A stretch of DNA of 18,212 bases from Ruminococcaceae bacterium UBA3818. GTDB taxonomy: Bacteria; Bacillota; Clostridia; Oscillospirales; Ruminococcaceae. Position numbers and translations under genes: made by a program. The notes under the pieces were generated by a model. It searched no databases, was not told the origin of the DNA, and saw nothing but the letters and a program-made list of their open reading frames with translations. Shown in pieces: positions 1-7,162 of the stretch. The DNA is taken from contig DFDW01000001.1 of the NCBI GenBank assembly GCA_002369315.1, positions 1-18,212 on the forward strand. The letters run 5' to 3'. How positions within the stretch are numbered: the stretch's first letter is position 1; each line of letters begins with the position of its first letter.

Positions 1-257
1 GCGTAGTTCTGGAATACCATCGCGATATCTCTGTCTTTCGGAGGAACGTCGTTCACCAGTTTGTCGCCGATGAACAGCTCGCCTTCAGAGATTTCTTCCA
101 AGCCGGCGATCATTCTCAGAGTGGTGGATTTACCACAACCGGAAGGACCTACCAAGATGATAAACTCTTTGTCTTCGATTTCCAGGGTGAAGTCGGTTAC
201 AGCGGTAACGCCACCCGGATACTTTTTGTAAATATTGCGCAAAGATAAACCTGCCAT
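1..257 (-). CDS. ugpC: Sugar/glycerol-3-phosphate ABC transporter ATP-binding protein (UgpC/MsmX/MalK type), N-terminal part
   Basis: The first 85 codons of a minus-strand gene that runs off the left edge. The visible protein begins MAGLSLRNIYKKY and contains a Walker A motif GPSGCGKST (residues 37-45) and the Q-loop VFQNYA near residue 83, separated by the PPKDRDIAMVFQ segment typical of the MalK/UgpC/MsmX group. These ATPases energise import of sugars or glycerol-3-phosphate and often serve several transporters. The ABC signature, Walker B and the C-terminal regulatory domain lie outside the window. The ATG at 257-255 is preceded by AGGAGG (268-273) about 10 nt upstream, which fixes the start. 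The substrate cannot be told from this fragment; ugpC is used in the family sense only. Confidence 0.93.
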   Translation of the reverse strand, partial: MAGLSLRNIYKKYPGGVTAVTDFTLEIEDKEFIILVGPSGCGKSTTLRMIAGLEEISEGELFIGDKLVNDVPPKDRDIAMVFQNY

Positions 258-287
258 TAGTCATTGACCTCCTAAATGCTAAATATG

Positions 288-304
288 AAACTATAAGATA
301 GTTT
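288..304. promoter_or_regulatory. Inverted repeat upstream of the ABC ATPase gene (possible operator)
   Basis: AAACTAT-AAG-ATAGTTT is a perfect 7-bp inverted repeat 31 nt upstream of the ATPase start, in an AT-rich stretch (281-340) that would suit a promoter. I could not find a convincing -35/-10 pair at standard spacing. An operator for a transcription factor is possible but inferred only from the symmetry. Confidence 0.3.
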
Positions 305-412
305 ATATTAGACGAATTTCTTTCCCTTATGATAACAAAAACACACGCTCCGTGACAAGTACCTATATACCCAAAGTTAATCTTTCCAGTTTATCTAAAA
401 TGCCTAATTTCC

Positions 413-436
413 AAAAAATCTCCCCAAATCTTTGGG
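413..436 (-). terminator. Weak intrinsic terminator after the pseudouridine synthase gene
   Basis: Read on the minus strand, a 6-bp hairpin CCCAAA-GA-TTTGGG (423-436) lies 9 nt past the stop codon at 445 and is followed by GGAGATTTTTT. The stem is short and AT-rich, so termination may be partial. Confidence 0.4.
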
Positions 437-444
437 AAAGCAAT

Positions 445-1167
445 CTATATTTTGCCCAAAAGCATTTTCATTTCCACGTCCTGGATTTCCCGGCTCTCTC
501 CGGGGGCCAAAGTCTCGTCCAGCCACAGTCCGCCGATGGCCTCACGCTTGAGCCAAAGCACCCGCCGTCCATAGGCCAAAAACATTCTTTTCACCTGATG
601 ATACATCCCCTGGGTCAGTACGATTCGGCAAAGCGGTTGCTCCGCTTCTTCCAAAATCGTCAGCTGCGCCGGTTTGCACAGCGTCCCATCCTCCAGCACG
701 ACCCCCTTGGAAAAGCCCTCTTCCATCTGCGCAGTCATCGGACCGTCGATCCGCGCGCAATAGGTTTTTGGCACATGCTTTTTTGGCGATAAAATACGGT
801 GGGCAAATTCTCCGTCATCGGTAATCAGCACAAACCCCTCTGTATCTTTGTCCAGCCTCCCCGCGGGGAACAAGCCGGTCCGGCGATATTGTTCCGGCAC
901 CAGATCCAGCACCGTAGGCTGCTTGGGGTCCCGTGCCGCGCTTAGAACGCCCGCCGGTTTATTCATCATAAGGTAAAGGTGGGCTTGTATCAGCAAAGGC
1001 TTTCCGTCCAGTTCCAGCGTATCTTTCTCCAGGTCGACTTTGGCGTCGGGCGAAGACGCGATCTTTCCGTTGTGCCGCACTCTGCCCTGCCAAACCAGTT
1101 TTTTCGCGTCTTTTCGGGAATAGGCCGTTCTGGCGGCCAGGATTTTATCCATCCGCTCCAATTTCAA
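445..1167 (-). CDS. rsuA: 16S rRNA pseudouridine synthase, RsuA family
   Basis: A 240-aa enzyme of the S4-domain RsuA/RluB/RluE/RluF pseudouridine synthase family, which isomerises a uridine in rRNA (position 516 of 16S rRNA for RsuA). An S4 RNA-binding domain fills about residues 5-50 (SRKDAKKLV ... VRHNGK). The catalytic domain follows with NKPAG (69-73) and the active-site motif GRLDKDTEG (103-111), whose Asp106 is the expected nucleophile. HVPKTY and the C-terminal QGMYHQVKRMF motif are also present. Length matches the family. The start is a TTG codon (1167-1165), chosen because GGAGG (1175-1179) lies 7 nt upstream; an ATG five codons later has no such site. A promoter at 1298-1326 suggests independent transcription. 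RsuA fits better than RluB, but the exact target uridine is not proven. Confidence 0.9.
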   Translation of the reverse strand: MKLERMDKILAARTAYSRKDAKKLVWQGRVRHNGKIASSPDAKVDLEKDTLELDGKPLLIQAHLYLMMNKPAGVLSAARDPKQPTVLDLVPEQYRRTGLFPAGRLDKDTEGFVLITDDGEFAHRILSPKKHVPKTYCARIDGPMTAQMEEGFSKGVVLEDGTLCKPAQLTILEEAEQPLCRIVLTQGMYHQVKRMFLAYGRRVLWLKREAIGGLWLDETLAPGESREIQDVEMKMLLGKI

Positions 1168-1297
1168 AATAAGACCTCCGTTTTATACCAATCCGTCCAG
1201 CGGCGCCGAAGCCAAAAAATCCGGCCTCATCCGCCGCGCGCAAAAGAAAGGCTGCAGCAGACCAGCGAACGCCTGTTTCATGTGCTTTTTTCAGCAT

Positions 1298-1326
1298 ATT
1301 ATACCATCTTTTTCTGCCGCTTCCAA
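1298..1326 (-). promoter_or_regulatory. Sigma-A-type promoter for the pseudouridine synthase gene
   Basis: On the minus strand TTGGAA (1321-1326) and a perfect TATAAT (1298-1303) are separated by 17 nt. Transcription would start near 1291, giving a leader of about 120 nt before the TTG start. The -35 box lies just after the stop codon of the upstream gene (1331), so the promoter sits between the two genes. Confidence 0.65.
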
Positions 1327-1330
1327 CCCT

Positions 1331-1816
1331 TTATCGCGTCGGGAAAGCGAATCCGTGGGTAAAACTCTCCTCGCCGGTACCGCTGATATCGCCGCCAATA
1401 ATCCGCCCATCACGCACCAGAAGCGTACAGCTGACATGGTCCGGCCGGTCCGGATAATTCAGGATGGTATATTGATATTTTTTGCAGCGTTTTCCCTGAA
1501 ACGGCGATAAATCCATTCCTTGGGTTTTTTGCAGGTTATTATACTCTTCGTATACCGAATCGAATTTTTCCGGGATCAGAATTTCCATCACCAAAGAGGG
1601 TTCCTCTTCCGTTTCCCATCCAAAAGAAGCAATAAAAGACTGCCGCTGCTCCTCTGTTTTTCCCATTATTTTTTCGCTTTTCCCCTTCGGCTGGGCAGCC
1701 GTCTGCTGAATCGAGCCGATCCATTTCCCGCCGAGCAAAACCGCGGCCGCAAGCAGGAAAATCCCCACGGCAATAAAAATCTTTTTTCCGCTGAGACGAA
1801 AAGACATTATAAACAT
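1331..1816 (-). CDS. Membrane-anchored DUF4830-like protein
   Basis: A 161-aa protein with a short basic N terminus, one hydrophobic segment (about residues 12-31, KIFIAVGIFLLAAAVLLGG) and an extracytoplasmic domain. That domain has the pattern I recall for the clostridial DUF4830 family: FGWETEEEP, IPEKFDSVYEEYNNLQKTQGMDL, KKYQYTILNYP and a closing VRDGRIIGGDI. No lipobox Cys and no catalytic motif are visible, so it is probably an uncleaved anchored protein of unknown role. The ATG at 1816 has AGGAGG (1824-1829) 7 nt upstream. A GAGAA...TTCTC inverted repeat (1833-1850) precedes the binding site. The family call comes from memory of the motif pattern and is less sure than the gene itself. 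Confidence 0.8.
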   Translation of the reverse strand: MFIMSFRLSGKKIFIAVGIFLLAAAVLLGGKWIGSIQQTAAQPKGKSEKIMGKTEEQRQSFIASFGWETEEEPSLVMEILIPEKFDSVYEEYNNLQKTQGMDLSPFQGKRCKKYQYTILNYPDRPDHVSCTLLVRDGRIIGGDISGTGEESFTHGFAFPTR

Positions 1817-1896
1817 ACCGCATCCTCCTTTTGAGAATGTATATGTTCTCCTGGTTCTGTTTCATTCCCGGCCGGTCCCAACTTTCTTTTTTCATC

Positions 1897-1928
1897 AGAA
1901 AAGCCCGTCCATTAGGACGGGCTTTTCT
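1897..1928 (-). terminator. Strong intrinsic terminator, probably bidirectional
   Basis: A perfect 14-bp stem (1897-1910 with 1915-1928) closes a 4-nt loop ATTA; its core AAGCCCGTCC/GGACGGGCTT is flanked by A- and T-runs on both sides. It lies 8 nt past the stop of the EF-G-like gene and would end that minus-strand transcript. The symmetry would also block plus-strand transcription. Confidence 0.88.
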
Positions 1929-1936
1929 TGTTGTTT

Positions 1937-4009
1937 TTATTCTTCCTGCAGAGCTTTTGCCTCTTCGATAACCTGGGCTTCCAGGTTCGTCGGCAGCTGC
2001 TCATACCGTTCAAAACTCAAAAGGAAATAGCCTCTTCCCTGAGTCATGGAACGAATCAGCGTGGCAAAATCATGCATTTCGCTCATGGGGACTTCCGCCA
2101 CGATCTCCTGCAGGCCGTCTTCCGCCGGGTTCATACCCAACACACGCCCGCGGCGCTTGTTCAGTTCGCCCATCAGGTCGCCGGTATTGCTATCCGGTAC
2201 ATAGGCCTTCAAAGAGCCGATGGGTTCCAAAATGCAGGGACTTGCCTTGGGCAGGCCCTCTTTATAGGCAATGGAAGCAGCCATTTTGAAAGACATTTCC
2301 GAAGAGTCCACCGGATGGTAGGAGCCGTCTGTCAGCGTCGCTTTCAATCCGACTACCGGATATCCGGCCAATACGCCTTTTTTAATGCAGTCCCGCAGTC
2401 CTTTTTCTACTGCCGGGAAGAAGTTTCTGGGTACGGAACCGCCGAATACGCTTTCCGCAAAGACCAGATCGTCGCTGTCGCACGGTTCAAATTCAATCCA
2501 AACATCACCGTACTGCCCATGGCCGCCGGACTGTTTTTTATGTTTACCCTGGACTTTGACTTTTTTGCGAATGGTTTCGCGGTAAGGTACGCGGGGATTC
2601 TCCATAATGATATCCACGCCGAATTTCGCTTTCATCTTGGAAACCAGCACATCCAGATGCTGTTCACCCAATCCGGTGACGATCTGCTGCTTTGTTTCTA
2701 TATTGTTTTCGTAAGTAATCGTGCGGTCTTCTTCCATCAAGCGCTGCAGCGCCTGGGCGATTTTTCCCTCGTCTCCTTTGGCTTTGGGCTTAATCGCGAT
2801 GGACAGGCACGGCGCCGGGAATTCCATCGGCTCGCCTTTCAGCGGACGGGCAGGGTCGCACAGCATATCCCCGGTGTTGGTGGAGGCCAATTTGGTGATT
2901 GCGCCGATATCGCCCGCGCTGATTTGATTCGTATCTTCCTGTTTTTTGCCTTTGACAAAGACAATTTTGCCCAGTCGTTCCGGCTGACCGGTCGTCGTAT
3001 TAACCGGCGTTTGTTCCGCGGTCAGCTTTCCGGACAGTACCTTTACATAAGACATCTTGCCTACAAACGGGTCGGCAACCGTTTTAAATACAAACGCTGC
3101 CAGCGGCTGGTCATCCGCGCAGACCACTTCTACCGGATTCCCTTCCAAATCCATGCAGATTTCATCTTCCGCATCTTTCGGAGAAGGCATCAATTCGCAA
3201 ATCATGTCCAAAACCATGTCGACGCCGGCCAGCGTAAAGGCCGAGCAGCATACTACCGGTGTGATGGTGCCGGATTTTACGCCTTTTTTAATGCCGCTTA
3301 AAATCTCTTCCGACGTGAACTGCTCGCCGGAGAAATACTTTTCAAACAACTCTTCGTCTGTTTCGGCAACCGCCTCGGAAATCGCGCCGATCAGGCCTTC
3401 CACACGGTGTCCGGTCCCCGGCATCGGCACTTCCTTGGCCTCGCCCTTGCTGTCATAGGCGTATGCTTTCATTTCGATCAGGTTGATATATCCGACAACG
3501 TCCCGGCTTTCGTACACCGGTACCACCACCGGGCAGACACTGGGGCCGAACACGGTTTTCAGCTGCTCAAGCACCTTATAAAAATCCGCGTTGTCACGGT
3601 CGAGCTTGGTCACGCAGAACATCGCCGGTTTTTTTGCGTTTTTCGCCATGCGATAGGCTTTTTCAGTTCCCACCGATACACCGGATTTGCCCGACAAGGC
3701 AATCAGCACGTTGTTCGCCGCGCGCACGCCTTCGTACATTCCCGCTGCAAAGTCGAACAGGCCAGGGGTATCAATCAGGTTGATCTTCTTATCTTTCCAG
3801 CTCAGATGAGCCACTGCCAGAGAAACTGATACCTTTCTTTTGATCTCCTCCGGATCAAAATCACAAACGGTGTTCGCGTCCAGCACCTTTCCCAATCTAT
3901 CCGTCGCCCCGGCTTTGAACAACAAAGCCTCTGCCAGCGAGGTTTTTCCCGCGCTGCCGTGGCCGGCCAACGCGATATTGCGAATATTTTCCGCAGTATA
4001 CTGTGCCAT
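1937..4009 (-). CDS. fusA: Elongation factor G-like translational GTPase (EF-G2-type paralogue)
   Basis: A 690-aa protein with the five-domain layout and length of EF-G. The G domain shows G1 GHGSAGKT (16-23), G3 DTPGLFDF (80-87) and G4 TKLD (134-137). Later come the domain II segment ending in TNTGDMLCDP, the domain III LGEQHLDVL motif, and domains IV/V with GSVPRNFFPAVEKGL and RGRVLGMNP. Canonical EF-G has DTPGHVDF, with a catalytic His after the Gly; here it is Leu84. The switch I RGITI equivalent reads RKVSV (58-62). These changes match the EF-G-like subfamily (EF-G2/FusA2 type) better than the main translocase, so fusA is used in the family sense. The role may be in ribosome recycling or stress rather than bulk elongation; this is inference. 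It is monocistronic, with a promoter at 4121-4149 and a terminator at 1897-1928. GGAG lies upstream of the ATG at 4009. Confidence 0.92.
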   Translation of the reverse strand: MAQYTAENIRNIALAGHGSAGKTSLAEALLFKAGATDRLGKVLDANTVCDFDPEEIKRKVSVSLAVAHLSWKDKKINLIDTPGLFDFAAGMYEGVRAANNVLIALSGKSGVSVGTEKAYRMAKNAKKPAMFCVTKLDRDNADFYKVLEQLKTVFGPSVCPVVVPVYESRDVVGYINLIEMKAYAYDSKGEAKEVPMPGTGHRVEGLIGAISEAVAETDEELFEKYFSGEQFTSEEILSGIKKGVKSGTITPVVCCSAFTLAGVDMVLDMICELMPSPKDAEDEICMDLEGNPVEVVCADDQPLAAFVFKTVADPFVGKMSYVKVLSGKLTAEQTPVNTTTGQPERLGKIVFVKGKKQEDTNQISAGDIGAITKLASTNTGDMLCDPARPLKGEPMEFPAPCLSIAIKPKAKGDEGKIAQALQRLMEEDRTITYENNIETKQQIVTGLGEQHLDVLVSKMKAKFGVDIIMENPRVPYRETIRKKVKVQGKHKKQSGGHGQYGDVWIEFEPCDSDDLVFAESVFGGSVPRNFFPAVEKGLRDCIKKGVLAGYPVVGLKATLTDGSYHPVDSSEMSFKMAASIAYKEGLPKASPCILEPIGSLKAYVPDSNTGDLMGELNKRRGRVLGMNPAEDGLQEIVAEVPMSEMHDFATLIRSMTQGRGYFLLSFERYEQLPTNLEAQVIEEAKALQEE

Positions 4010-4038
4010 AAATGTTTACGCTCCTTTCAGTATGGGCA

Positions 4039-4057
4039 TGCCGCTTCCAAAGCGGCA
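4039..4057 (-). promoter_or_regulatory. 5' leader hairpin of the EF-G-like gene
   Basis: A perfect 8-bp stem (4039-4046 with 4050-4057, TGCCGCTT/AAGCGGCA) lies in the transcribed leader, about 13 nt upstream of the ribosome binding site. There is no U-run, so it is not a terminator. It could stabilise the mRNA or influence translation. Confidence 0.4.
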
Positions 4058-4120
4058 GGACGGAAAGACAATCTTGTCAAAATGGACAACCTGGCCTTTT
4101 TCTCCGTCCGCAATATATAC

Positions 4121-4149
4121 ATTATACATAATTCCTTTCATCTGCGCAA
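4121..4149 (-). promoter_or_regulatory. Sigma-A-type promoter of the EF-G-like gene
   Basis: On the minus strand TTGCGC (4144-4149) is followed after 17 nt by a perfect TATAAT (4121-4126). Transcription would start near 4114, leaving a leader of about 105 nt. Confidence 0.7.
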
Positions 4150-4163
4150 GCGTATATTTGTAA

Positions 4164-4179
4164 ATGAAATACATTTCAT
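4164..4179. promoter_or_regulatory. Inverted repeat upstream of the EF-G-like promoter
   Basis: ATGAAAT-AC-ATTTCAT is a perfect 7-bp inverted repeat lying 14 bp upstream of the -35 box. It could be an activator or repressor site, or simply AT-rich UP-element-like DNA. Only the symmetry supports it. Confidence 0.35.
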
Positions 4180-4366
4180 ATAGAAATATCGGGAAAAATT
4201 TTATTCAAATCGCCTTATTTTTTCCACTATGGTCTTTTTCTTCTCCTGACAAAACACCATCGACCGCGCAAAGTTTCTGCAAACGGGCCCGATTCCATTG
4301 GCTTTTCTGCCCGAACAAAGGATTTTCACAAATAACGCCTTGCAGCTTCTCCTGCCTTTCCAACAA
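4180..4366. other. Intergenic stretch with no visible feature
   Basis: The rest of the 386-nt gap between the EF-G-like gene and the ABC permease gene. I see no supported reading frame, RNA gene or repeat here. Confidence 0.6.
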
Positions 4367-4394
4367 AAAAACAGGCGGAAGCCCGCCTGTTTTT
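4367..4394 (-). terminator. Intrinsic terminator of the ABC transporter operon
   Basis: A 12-bp stem (4367-4378 with 4383-4394, core ACAGGCGG/CCGCCTGT) with loop AAGC is flanked by A- and T-runs. It begins 2 nt beyond the permease stop codon at 4396, as expected for the end of the minus-strand operon. Confidence 0.88.
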
Positions 4395-4395
4395 G

Positions 4396-5751
4396 CTATT
4401 CGTGTTTGATGGCTTCCAGCGCGCTGATTTTTACCGCCCGGTTTGCCGGCGAAAAGCCGGAAATCAGGCCGATCAGCGTAGAAAAGACCAACGCCAAGCC
4501 GACCAGCCAAATGGGGATAACAGATATCTGTCCAGCGCCTGATTCGCCGTAATAATAGCCTCCCATCATGCCGCCGAGGCCGCCCCCGCCCAGCATGTTG
4601 AGCACCAACGAGATGGCAAAGCTTAAAATCACACCGATCACACCTCCGCCAAGCCCGATGAGGCCCGCTTCCATCAAAAAAACGGTACGGATATCGCCGA
4701 CCACACACCCCAGAACTTTCATAATGCCGATTTCCCGGGTGCGCTCATAGATGGACATGATCATGGTATTGGTAATTCCCATGGCCGCTACCAGCAGCGA
4801 AATACCGCCCAGGCTGCCCAGAATCAGCATCATTTTATTGGCCTGTTCCTGCATGGGTTTCCGGACCGTTTCCATGCTGTAAGTATCGTAGCCCAAATCC
4901 TTGATCTTCGTTTCCACTTCATCCACATATTTCATGTCAGTCACTTTGACATAAACGTGGTCGTAGTTTATTTTGCGCGGGTTGAACGCGGCGCTGGAGG
5001 AAGAAGAGATTCCGTTGAACTCATCATATTCCTGATACAGCTCATACAGCTGGTCAATGGATAAAAAAGCGCCGTAAACCGTTTCGTATCCCTTATTCCA
5101 GTCACCGATCAGCAAGCCGCTGACCGACGCCTCATGCTGCTCCGGCTGCTTGGTATTTTGCTCCATATCCTGATTTCCGACCGATATGGTAATGGGGTCG
5201 CTGAAAATATCGACCGGCGGATCATCGCCGCCATAAGGATCGTACCATTCGCCATTGCCATTGGGGTTGTAAAAGCTGAACGGGCCATATTCTCCGAACA
5301 GAAGCGTATACTCTTTTTCCTTGCCTGTGGGAAACTTTCCCTCTTTCAGCTCATATCCCAGCTTTTCCAGCGCTTCCGGATAAACGCCGTAGATACCTTC
5401 GCTATACTGGTAATCCCCGCATTGAATGGTAATTTTTCCCCAATCCGCCTGGACCACCGGCGTGATCACATCCACATGATCGTAAGCGGCAATCTGTTCG
5501 ATCACGCTGTCGTCCAGATTCGGGATGCTGCCCTCCCCATTCCCGCCGCTGTAGTTATAAATCTCGATTTTGGTCAGATCGCCCATCTGGGCCAGCATAG
5601 CCTCCTGGCTTTTCTGAAGGCCTACACCCAGTGAGATCATAACTACAATGGCACAGGTGCCGATCACCACTCCCATGGTCGTCAGCGCGGTGCGGACTTT
5701 CCGCCGGGAGAGGTTCTGAAGGCACATTGCGATCTGATCAGATATCTTCAT
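4396..5751 (-). CDS. ABC transporter permease, MacB/FtsX (MacB_PCD) family
   Basis: A 451-aa membrane subunit of a type VII (MacB/LolCDE-like) ABC system. The layout is typical: a cytoplasmic start (LSRRKVRTALTTMGVVIGT), TM1 at about 21-44, an extracytoplasmic domain at about 45-305, then TM2 (307-333), TM3 (357-386) and TM4 (411-433). Between TM2 and TM3 is the conserved YERTREIGIMKVLG coupling motif (335-348). The C terminus PANRAVKISALEAIKHE is the usual FtsX-family ending. The extracytoplasmic domain carries a Gly/Asp/Pro-rich insert (about 160-182). Such transporters act by mechanotransmission to export lipids, peptides or drugs or to drive extracellular proteins. It is the last gene of the operon, and its ATG overlaps the preceding gene by 14 nt, with GAGG inside that gene. 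The substrate is unknown. Confidence 0.92.
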   Translation of the reverse strand: MKISDQIAMCLQNLSRRKVRTALTTMGVVIGTCAIVVMISLGVGLQKSQEAMLAQMGDLTKIEIYNYSGGNGEGSIPNLDDSVIEQIAAYDHVDVITPVVQADWGKITIQCGDYQYSEGIYGVYPEALEKLGYELKEGKFPTGKEKEYTLLFGEYGPFSFYNPNGNGEWYDPYGGDDPPVDIFSDPITISVGNQDMEQNTKQPEQHEASVSGLLIGDWNKGYETVYGAFLSIDQLYELYQEYDEFNGISSSSSAAFNPRKINYDHVYVKVTDMKYVDEVETKIKDLGYDTYSMETVRKPMQEQANKMMLILGSLGGISLLVAAMGITNTMIMSIYERTREIGIMKVLGCVVGDIRTVFLMEAGLIGLGGGVIGVILSFAISLVLNMLGGGGLGGMMGGYYYGESGAGQISVIPIWLVGLALVFSTLIGLISGFSPANRAVKISALEAIKHE

Positions 5752-7162
5752 CGTCAGCCTCTTCTCTCTTCAGCTTGGTCTTTAAAAAGGACCAGGTACC
5801 GGACACGCCGCCTACTGCCAGGCAGCCGATTCCAAACAAGACCCACTGCCACCAACGCATGCCGGCGTCCTCTTCTATCGGTTCAAAGCCGGGGTCAAAG
5901 CCAGGGTCAAAACCGGGATCGACAATCTCGCCGCTGTTATCATAAACCTCACAGGTAAAATTCTTGGTGATGGTAGATACGTCGCCTTTTTCATTTTCAT
6001 ATGTAACGGTGATAACCGCCGAAATCATTCCCCCTGCCTCTGATGAGGAAATGGAAAATTTCGCGTTGCCGGAATCGCCCGCTTTGATATTGCCAAGATT
6101 CTGCACCTGGTTGGGATCGTCGATATTCCCCTCAATCGTCGCTGTCAGGTTATAAATATCCGCTCGGCCCTTGTTGACGTAATTGAGCACTACGTTGGCG
6201 TTGTCTCCGGGCCAGATCATGGTCGGGATCTCTGTCAATTCGACCTCAAAGCGTTCCACCTGCGCGATGGGAATGGAAATGGTCTCCTCCGAAGATCTGC
6301 TCTGGCGGGTATTATTCGCCACATATTCATAACTGAACGTGATATGGACCGACTCATTTCCCGCCACAGCGCTGGTCAGGCACTTGAGGGGAATGGATTT
6401 GGTCATAGAGCCTTTTTTCTCCAATGTAGGGATATAGTAGGTGTTGGACGCACCGGTAATCGAAAGGCCGGTGGTAGGCTCCACTTTCATAATAATATTC
6501 TCCAGCGTGATATTGGCGCTGGTATTATAAAAGTTTACGTTCAGCGAAAAATCAGAACCGGCCGCCACATCAGAGCCGCCGTAGTCGTAATTCTGGACCA
6601 GGATATAGGGAGTTGCCGGGTCCGGGACAGTGGGGTCCGGTTCCAGCGACCCGGAGCCGTCATCCGGTGTGGGCGTATAACGGGACAGGTCCGCGGATAC
6701 GACATATTCGTAAAAATCCGAATCCGAATTGGAGGGGTATTTATAGTACATACGGAACTTTACTTCCGTTCCGTTGCTGTCAAAGCTGACATCTTTAAAT
6801 TCCACTTTGTACCTTAGGTTCTTCTCCCCAGGTTCATCGTTTTTTACTTCCGCCACAGAAGTAATGCTGGAGTTTTTAGGATAAAAATTTCCTGTCAGCA
6901 AAGCCGCATAAAACTCCTTGAATTCTGTTGTACCGGAATCGTAAGACACATTGGTGTCAACCAGAACGAGAGACAACGTCCGGTTCGTATAGCGATAACT
7001 TTCAATTAAAATACCATCGCTGGTCAAAATATTGGGTCTCCCGCCGGTTCCGTCATCAACAGCGTCGGAAGTCTCCTCTGCATACACCGCTGACATCAGA
7101 ACCCCGGTGAGGGTGCCAAGCAAAATCAGTGCCGCTAAACCTAAACTAATGATCCGTTTCAT
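5738..7162 (-). CDS. Exported, membrane-anchored CARDB/COG1361-like protein of an ABC operon
   Basis: A 474-aa protein with an N-terminal signal peptide (MKRIISLGLAALILLGTLTG..., likely cut after VYA at residue 28) and a long beta-rich extracellular part. Phrases such as VNFYNTSANITLENIIMKVE and VVLNYVNKGRADIYNLTATI are typical of CARDB/COG1361 Ig-like repeats. A DPGFDPGFDPGFEP linker and one C-terminal TM (about 437-457, WWQWVLFGIGCLAVGG) with a charged cytoplasmic tail follow. It sits between the ATPase and permease genes, where MacB-type systems often have an HlyD/MacA adaptor. I infer it is the extracellular partner of this transporter. ATG 7162 is chosen: it shares one base with the ATPase stop (TGATG), and AAGGAG (7170-7175) lies 7 nt upstream. 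A GTG one codon earlier is less well spaced. Confidence 0.88.
   Translation of the reverse strand: MKRIISLGLAALILLGTLTGVLMSAVYAEETSDAVDDGTGGRPNILTSDGILIESYRYTNRTLSLVLVDTNVSYDSGTTEFKEFYAALLTGNFYPKNSSITSVAEVKNDEPGEKNLRYKVEFKDVSFDSNGTEVKFRMYYKYPSNSDSDFYEYVVSADLSRYTPTPDDGSGSLEPDPTVPDPATPYILVQNYDYGGSDVAAGSDFSLNVNFYNTSANITLENIIMKVEPTTGLSITGASNTYYIPTLEKKGSMTKSIPLKCLTSAVAGNESVHITFSYEYVANNTRQSRSSEETISIPIAQVERFEVELTEIPTMIWPGDNANVVLNYVNKGRADIYNLTATIEGNIDDPNQVQNLGNIKAGDSGNAKFSISSSEAGGMISAVITVTYENEKGDVSTITKNFTCEVYDNSGEIVDPGFDPGFDPGFEPIEEDAGMRWWQWVLFGIGCLAVGGVSGTWSFLKTKLKREEADDEDI
5880..5915 (-). repeat. Three 12-nt tandem repeats encoding GFDP units
   Basis: Three near-identical 12-nt units (5880-5891, 5892-5903, 5904-5915) encode the DPGF-type linker just outside the C-terminal membrane helix of the exported protein. 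Unit number could vary between strains by slippage without shifting the frame. Confidence 0.75.

Noticed and set aside
1928..3301. Long plus-strand open frame (457 codons) opposite the EF-G-like gene
   Set aside because: It is antisense to a fully motif-supported EF-G-like gene, has no plausible ribosome binding site or domain, and starts inside the terminator region.
5880..5915. Tandem repeats as a possible CRISPR array
   Set aside because: Units are 12 nt, contiguous with no spacers, and encode a protein linker in frame.
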